DNA of 64,000 nt from NCBI RefSeq assembly GCF_019799945.1, contig NZ_JABGCH010000020.1, positions 1 through 64,000 on the forward strand. The letters run 5' to 3'. The position numbers and the translations under genes are program-made. Numbering within the stretch: position 1 is the first letter of the stretch; each line of letters begins with the position of its first letter. This document shows, piece after piece, positions 59,875-64,000 of the stretch. The notes beneath the pieces were generated by a model. It was not told the origin of the DNA. It searched no databases and saw only the letters and a list, made by a program, of their open reading frames with translations. This DNA is from Modestobacter marinus. Its GTDB lineage: Bacteria; Actinomycetota; Actinomycetes; Mycobacteriales; Geodermatophilaceae.

Positions 59875-60588
59875 TCAGCCGCGCAGCACGGTGTCGGCGG
59901 CCTCCACCCGGACGACGACGCCGTCCGCCGCGGGGGTGACGCTCACCAGCTGCAACCCGAACGGCAGGGCGGGCACCGGGTAGCGCAGGTCCAGCAGGTC
60001 GGCGGCCCGGTCGAGCACCGCGTCGGGGACGTCGACCGCGCCGGCGGAGGCGTCGCCGACGTCGATGACGAGGTCCTGCCCGTCCAGGCGCACCGTGCCG
60101 GCCGCGGTCACCGGGATCTGCAGGCCGAGCACCTCGACGGTCCGGGCGACCCGGATGCCGTCCCCCTCCTGCGCCAGCGCGGTGTCCCCGCCCATCCGCT
60201 CGGCGAGCAGCGGGTAGGACAGCGTCGCCGTCCCGTCGACCCGGTCGACCGGGATCTCGGAGACCTGCCCGGACAGCGCGTCCGAGAGCGGCAGGTGGAC
60301 CCCGCGCAGCACGACGTCGGCGCGGGTGCCCGCGGGCTGGGCCAGCTCCTCGGCGGTGAGCCGGATGCGGATGTCGTCGTACTCCCCGGACAGCGCCTGG
60401 GTGAGGAACGGGAACCCGGCCACCTCCACCTCCGGCGGCCCGGTGAGCCCGCCGCGGGCGGCGACCTGCTCGGCCACCCGGTCCTCGGCGACGCCCACGG
60501 CCACCCGGTCGACAACCACGAGCGCGCCGACCAGCAGGAGCAGCAGCACCACCAGGACGGGCAGGCACCCGGCCCGGCGCCGGCTCAC
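59875..60588 (-). CDS. LmeA/DUF2993-like exported phospholipid-binding protein
   Basis: The 237-residue protein has an N-terminal signal anchor (GCLPVLVVLLLLLVGALVVV) and a beta-rich exported domain (VEVAGFPFLTQALSGEYDDI near 52-71, DALSGQVSEIPVDRV). DUF2993/LmeA proteins bind phospholipids at the cell envelope and support lipomannan formation in mycobacteria. GTG at 60588 overlaps the upstream membrane protein stop by 4 nt. Rv0817c-like position. Confidence 0.8.
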   Translation of the reverse strand: MSRRRAGCLPVLVVLLLLLVGALVVVDRVAVGVAEDRVAEQVAARGGLTGPPEVEVAGFPFLTQALSGEYDDIRIRLTAEELAQPAGTRADVVLRGVHLPLSDALSGQVSEIPVDRVDGTATLSYPLLAERMGGDTALAQEGDGIRVARTVEVLGLQIPVTAAGTVRLDGQDLVIDVGDASAGAVDVPDAVLDRAADLLDLRYPVPALPFGLQLVSVTPAADGVVVRVEAADTVLRG

Positions 60589-61406
60589 CCGAGCCCGTTC
60601 AGGGTGAGCGCGTAGGCCACCGGGGCGGCCGCGGCCAGCGGCAGCACCGCCTGCAGCACCGCCCCGGCCCAGCCGGACTCCGCGCGCTCCACCACGACGT
60701 AGGAGGCACCCAGCGACGTCAGCGCCGCGACCGCGCCGACCGCGGCACCGAAGGTCACGACGGAGAGCACGTCGGCCAGCGACCCGCGGTCGCCGAGCAG
60801 CAGGGCGGCCCCAGCGCCGGCGACGACCGCGAGCACCAGCGCGGCCGCCCCGCACGGCACGCCCGGCGCGACGGCCGGCCGGGGCAGCGCCAGGTCGACC
60901 AGGTGCCCCACCACCAGCGCGGCCCCCACCACCAGCGCCGTGCCCGTCACCGCGCCCGGCCCGTCCTCCAGCCGGCCGACGACCAGCAGCACCGCCAGCG
61001 CACACACCGCGCACAGCAGCAGCACCACACCGGCCAGTGAGGGGACCAGCTGCGGCCGGGGCGCCGGCCGGGTCATCTGGTGCACGACCGCGGCCAGCAG
61101 GCCCAGGCCGAGCACCGCGGCGAGCGGGTCGAGCGTGGGCCGTTCGGGCAGCAGCAGGACGACGTCGGCCACCAGCGAGGCGACCGCGCCGATCACCAGC
61201 GCCCCGGCCGGCCCGCGGATGCCCGTGGACCGGACCCAGGCGGCGATCAGGGCGGCCTGCAGCGCCGCCACCGCGACGAGCCGGCCGACCCCGTCGAACG
61301 CGAGCGGGAGGCCGGCGAGCAGGGCGGTGACGACCACGGCCAGGCCCGCCGCCGGCAGGTGGTGGGCCCGCGGGGACACCGGGGCGTCCGGCGCGGCGGC
61401 GGTCAT
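60585..61406 (-). CDS. multi-pass membrane protein, function unknown
   Basis: A 273-residue, highly hydrophobic Ala/Leu/Val-rich protein with about eight predicted helices (e.g. LPAAGLAVVVTALLAGLPLA, LVPSLAGVVLLLCAVCALAV). No transporter signature seen. It is translationally coupled to both neighbours (4-nt overlaps with the hydrolase upstream and the LmeA-like gene downstream), suggesting a three-gene envelope-related operon. ATG at 61406. Confidence 0.7.
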   Translation of the reverse strand: MTAAAPDAPVSPRAHHLPAAGLAVVVTALLAGLPLAFDGVGRLVAVAALQAALIAAWVRSTGIRGPAGALVIGAVASLVADVVLLLPERPTLDPLAAVLGLGLLAAVVHQMTRPAPRPQLVPSLAGVVLLLCAVCALAVLLVVGRLEDGPGAVTGTALVVGAALVVGHLVDLALPRPAVAPGVPCGAAALVLAVVAGAGAALLLGDRGSLADVLSVVTFGAAVGAVAALTSLGASYVVVERAESGWAGAVLQAVLPLAAAAPVAYALTLNGLG

Positions 61407-62254
61407 CCGACGATCGTCGCAGAGGACGGCGGGGTGACCGGTTCACGACGGCCGGCCGTGTCGGGCCCGGCCACGGCCGCGCACGCCCACCGGCCGATCC
61501 GCTCGGCGAGCGGGCCGGTCATCCCGTTCTCGGCGTGCCCCATGCCCGGCACCACCCAGGCCGTCGCCGCCGGCCCGGCGGCCTGGACCAGGGCGCGGAA
61601 GTGCTCCAGCGGGAAGTACTCGTCCCGGTCGCCGTGCACCAGCAGCAGCGGTGTCGGGGCGATCCGGGCGACGACCTCCACCGGCGCCGGGGGCACCGTC
61701 TCCCACGGCACGCCCAGGCGCAGGCCGAGCAGCCCCGCGGCGACCCGGCGCCCGGCCGTGGTCTCCAGCAGCCAGTGCACGCGCCGCATCGGCGCAGTCT
61801 CCCGCACGTACCAGCGGCTCACCGCGCTGACCGAGACCACCGCGTCCGGCCGGTGGGCGCCCAGCGCGGCCTGGCGCAACGCGACGCCACCGCCCATGGA
61901 CAGGCCCACGGTCACCACCGCGTCGGCGCCGTCCGCCCGGGCGGCACGCACCGCCGCGTCGACGTCACCCATCTCCGGGTCGCCGCCCACGGTAGTGCCG
62001 CCGCCGGAGCCCCCGTGCCCCCGCGAGTCGAGCGCCCGGACCTCACCGAAGGCCCGCAGCCACCCGGCGAGCCGGCGGAACGGCTCCCGGGACACCGAGT
62101 TGGTGAAGCCGTGCGCGAGGACGAAGGTGACCGGCCGGCCGCCCGCGGCGGCACCGGGCAGCGCCGGGACGACGATGCCGGACAGCTCGACGCCGTCTGC
62201 GGCGCGGACACGGACCGTGCGCTCCCCCACAGGTCGGGGAGGACGGCGGGGCAC
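61403..62254 (-). CDS. alpha/beta hydrolase
   Basis: A 283-residue hydrolase with oxyanion-hole region VLAHGFTNSVSREPF near 45-59, nucleophile elbow GLSMGGGVALRQAA (Ser about 118), acid LLLVHGDRDEYFP and His in VPGMGHAENG. An ester or thioester is the likely substrate. GTG at 62254 is taken from the frame; an ATG two bases away is out of frame. It diverges from glnR with 73 bp between. No signal peptide. Confidence 0.87.
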   Translation of the reverse strand: MPRRPPRPVGERTVRVRAADGVELSGIVVPALPGAAAGGRPVTFVLAHGFTNSVSREPFRRLAGWLRAFGEVRALDSRGHGGSGGGTTVGGDPEMGDVDAAVRAARADGADAVVTVGLSMGGGVALRQAALGAHRPDAVVSVSAVSRWYVRETAPMRRVHWLLETTAGRRVAAGLLGLRLGVPWETVPPAPVEVVARIAPTPLLLVHGDRDEYFPLEHFRALVQAAGPAATAWVVPGMGHAENGMTGPLAERIGRWACAAVAGPDTAGRREPVTPPSSATIVG

Positions 62255-62260
62255 ATCGGT

Positions 62261-62266
62261 TATCCT
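62261..62266 (+). promoter_or_regulatory. -10 box candidate for glnR
   Basis: TATCCT (TANNNT) 61 bp upstream of the glnR ATG. No convincing -35. The ribosome site GAGGAGACGAC precedes the ATG at 62328. Confidence 0.4.
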
Positions 62267-62327
62267 GCCCTCTCAGCTCGACAGTGTCGTCGACAGCCCC
62301 GGGACGGCAGCACGATGAGGAGACGAC

Positions 62328-63068
62328 ATGCGGCTCGTGCTCATGACCTCGGCGCGACAGCCGACCACGGAGGTGCTCCCGGCGCTGGGCCTGCTCGCCC
62401 ACCAGGTGCGCGTGGTCGCCCCCGAGCTGTCCAGCCTGCTCGACGGTGACGCGGGGGACGTCGTCCTCGTCGACGCCCGGCACGACCTGGTCTCCGCGCG
62501 CACGCTCTGCGCCCTGCTGTCCTCGACGGGGGTGGCCGCCTCACTGGTCGCCGTCCTGTCCGAGGGCGGGCTCGTGGCGCTGTCGGCCGACTGGGGTGTC
62601 GACGACGTCGTCCTCGACACCGCCGGCCCGGCCGAGGTGGACGCGCGGCTGAAGTGGGCCGCGGCCCGGCGCCTGGCCGCCGCGGCCCCCGCCGACGGCG
62701 GCGACGGCGGGGTGACCCGGGCCGGCGAGCTCGTCATCGACGAGCACAGCTACTCCGCCAAGCTCCGTGGCCGCCCGCTCGACCTCACCTACAAGGAGTT
62801 CGAGCTCCTCAAGTACCTGGCCCAGCACCCGGGCCGGGTGTTCTCCCGCGCCCAGCTGCTGCAGGAGATCTGGGGCTACGACTACTTCGGCGGCACCCGG
62901 ACGGTCGACGTCCACGTGCGGCGGCTGCGCGCCAAGCTCGGCACCGAGCACGAGGCGCTGATCGGCACCGTCCGCAACGTCGGCTACAAGCTCGACCAGC
63001 AGGTGGCCGACGCCGCCGCGGCCGCCGCGGCCGTGGCGCCGGCCGACGCCTCCTCGCCGGTCTCCTGA
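62328..63068 (+). CDS. glnR: OmpR-family global nitrogen regulator GlnR
   Basis: Orphan response regulator controlling nitrogen assimilation in actinobacteria. The 246-residue protein has an atypical receiver with [10 protein letters not shown] (Asp49) but few other phosphorylation-pocket residues, as in GlnR, whose control does not use a cognate kinase. The winged helix follows: [49 protein letters not shown]. The tail is Ala-rich. ATG at 62328. Neighbour mshD matches Rv0818-Rv0819. Confidence 0.92.
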   Translation: MRLVLMTSARQPTTEVLPALGLLAHQVRVVAPELSSLLDGDAGDVVLVDARHDLVSARTLCALLSSTGVAASLVAVLSEGGLVALSADWGVDDVVLDTAGPAEVDARLKWAAARRLAAAAPADGGDGGVTRAGELVIDEHSYSAKLRGRPLDLTYKEFELLKYLAQHPGRVFSRAQLLQEIWGYDYFGGTRTVDVHVRRLRAKLGTEHEALIGTVRNVGYKLDQQVADAAAAAAAVAPADASSPVS

Positions 63069-64000
63069 CCCCGTCCCCCGCCGCGGGTCCCCTGCCGGCG
63101 ACGATCGAGCGCACCGGGCGGCTCACGCCACCCGCGGTCACCGAGGTCCTCGACCTGCTCGGTGCCGCGCTGGCCGCCGACGGCGTGCGCCCGGTCTCGG
63201 AGGAGTCCGAGCTGCGCCTGCAGCACGGCGGACCGGCCGGGGGCAGCGACCTGACCGCCCGCACGCCCGACGGCGCGCTGGTCGGCTACGCCCGGCTCGA
63301 GCTGCCGGAGGAGCTGGCCGAGGCCGAGGCCGAGCTGGTCGTCGCCCCCGACGCCCGGCGGCAGGGCGTCGGCACGGCACTGCTCGCCCGGCTCGAGGAG
63401 CTGGCCGGGGAGCGGCCGCTGCGGGTGTGGGCGCACGGCGAGCTGCCCGGGTCCACCGAGCTGGCCACCGCGCGCGGGTACCGGCGGGCCCGGGTGCTGC
63501 TGCAGATGCGCCGTCCGCTGTCCGGCGTCGACGCCGACCCGCACCCGTCCCTGCCGCCGGAGCTGTCGATCGCGACGTTCCGACCCGGCGTCGACGAGGC
63601 GGCCTGGCTGGCGGTGAACGCCCGTGCCTTCGCGCACCACCCCGAGCAGGGCCGCTGGACCCCCGAGGACCTCGCCGTCCGGGAGGCCGAGCCGTGGTTC
63701 GACCCGGCCGGCTTCTTTCTCGCCTGGCGCGCGGAGCCCGCCGGACCCCGGCTGCTCGGGTTCCACTGGACCAAGGTGCACCCGGCCGGTGAGGCCGGCG
63801 ACGAGCCGGTCGGTGAGATCTACGTGCTCGGCGTCGACCCCGACGCCCAGGGCATGCGGCTGGGCCGCGCCCTGACCGACACCGGGCTGGCCCACCTGCG
63901 GCGGGCCGGGCTGACCTCCGTGCTGCTGTACGTGGACGCGGACAACACCGCGGCGGTGGCGCTGTACGAGCGCAGCAGGTTCACCCGGCACGCCGTCGAC
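63065..64000 (+). CDS. mshD: mycothiol synthase (partial, cut by window edge)
   Basis: Final mycothiol step, acetylating Cys-GlcN-inositol. The visible 312 codons hold two GNAT domains: an N-terminal one with [20 protein letters not shown] near 98-117 and a C-terminal one with [20 protein letters not shown] near 250-269, then [20 protein letters not shown]. The frame is unambiguous, but the only start near the family N terminus is CTG at 63065, overlapping the glnR TGA. An in-frame GTG about 115 bp later would cut the first domain. The 3' end is beyond base 64000. Confidence 0.88.
   Translation, partial: MTPSPAAGPLPATIERTGRLTPPAVTEVLDLLGAALAADGVRPVSEESELRLQHGGPAGGSDLTARTPDGALVGYARLELPEELAEAEAELVVAPDARRQGVGTALLARLEELAGERPLRVWAHGELPGSTELATARGYRRARVLLQMRRPLSGVDADPHPSLPPELSIATFRPGVDEAAWLAVNARAFAHHPEQGRWTPEDLAVREAEPWFDPAGFFLAWRAEPAGPRLLGFHWTKVHPAGEAGDEPVGEIYVLGVDPDAQGMRLGRALTDTGLAHLRRAGLTSVLLYVDADNTAAVALYERSRFTRHAVD

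Noticed and set aside
61080-62449. Plus-strand frames opposite the membrane protein and alpha/beta hydrolase
   Set aside because: His/Arg/Gln-rich composition typical of antisense frames; hydrophobic pattern and catalytic motifs are on the minus strand.
1-64000. tRNA, rRNA, riboswitch or CRISPR array
   Set aside because: Gaps of 40 bp or more were read by eye for T-loop sequences, direct repeats with spacers and known aptamer cores; none was found. A computed covariance-model search would be more sensitive.

Overview
The window reads as chromosome from a very GC-rich (roughly 75% G+C) mycothiol-making actinobacterium. Menaquinone, haem, mycothiol, RegX3/SenX3, BldC, GlnR and an RsiG-type anti-sigma factor are all present. 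My best guess is Geodermatophilaceae (Blastococcus, Geodermatophilus, Modestobacter); this is inference from gene content, GTG-rich starts and hairpin style, not from a marker gene. Most of the window is conserved core chromosome. From memory, its order matches two M. tuberculosis blocks: roughly Rv0474-Rv0555 for bases 73-46279 and Rv0811-Rv0819 for about 48800 to the end.

Layout. Bases 1-76 hold the 3' tail of an IS481-like transposase, tail to tail with menD. 73-4858: menaquinone genes menD-menC (minus) and menE-menA (plus) from a shared 60-bp promoter region. 4895-6709: DUF4229 protein, Lrp regulator and small hypothetical genes. 6758-11374: cytochrome c maturation (ResA/TlpA, CcdA, ResB, CcsB) behind a histidine phosphatase. 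11403-18568: haem pathway hemL and the rex-hemA-hemC-hemD-hemB operon, with a Rex operator upstream. 18782-23898: glutaredoxin, acyl-CoA synthetase, HAD phosphatase, acyltransferase and epimerase. 23909-28153: a 32-residue bS22-type protein (AURKAIP1/COX24 family), a BldC-like regulator, proC, a broken DJ-1/PfpI gene, a Pro-rich membrane protein and Ppx/GppA. 28192-34285: an Rv0495c-like protein, a GlxA-type regulator, DUF3072, regX3-senX3 diverging from phoU across a PHO box, and gpmA. 34342-42234: a methyltransferase, an alpha-oxoamine synthase, a DHA2 exporter, YbjN, mshA, an SDR and murB. 42278-46279: methyltransferases, PspC, DUF2516 and an XRE-HbhA pair.

46344-53756: asparaginase, an RsiG/AmfC anti-sigma factor with two c-di-GMP signature motifs, BKACE, YgfZ, Fur, an aminodeoxychorismate-lyase-like enzyme, NhaA and an unknown protein. 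53835-57205 (minus): DUF885 peptidase, a nitrobindin-like protein without its haem histidine, and a 37-residue membrane protein; then an epimerase diverging from a TetR regulator over twin palindromes. 58070-64000: DUF1416 and rhodanese under a predicted cysteine-responsive leader peptide, thioredoxin, LmeA-like lipoprotein-like protein, membrane protein, alpha/beta hydrolase, glnR and mshD, which runs off the right edge.

Regulatory DNA is unusually readable: a Rex site, a PHO box, two predicted leaderless promoters, twin TetR operators and strong hairpins at nearly every convergent junction. Several of those hairpins are copies of the same dispersed elements. I saw no tRNA, rRNA, CRISPR array, prophage or biosynthetic gene cluster. 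Apart from the IS tail and a few small orphan ORFs, nothing looks foreign.
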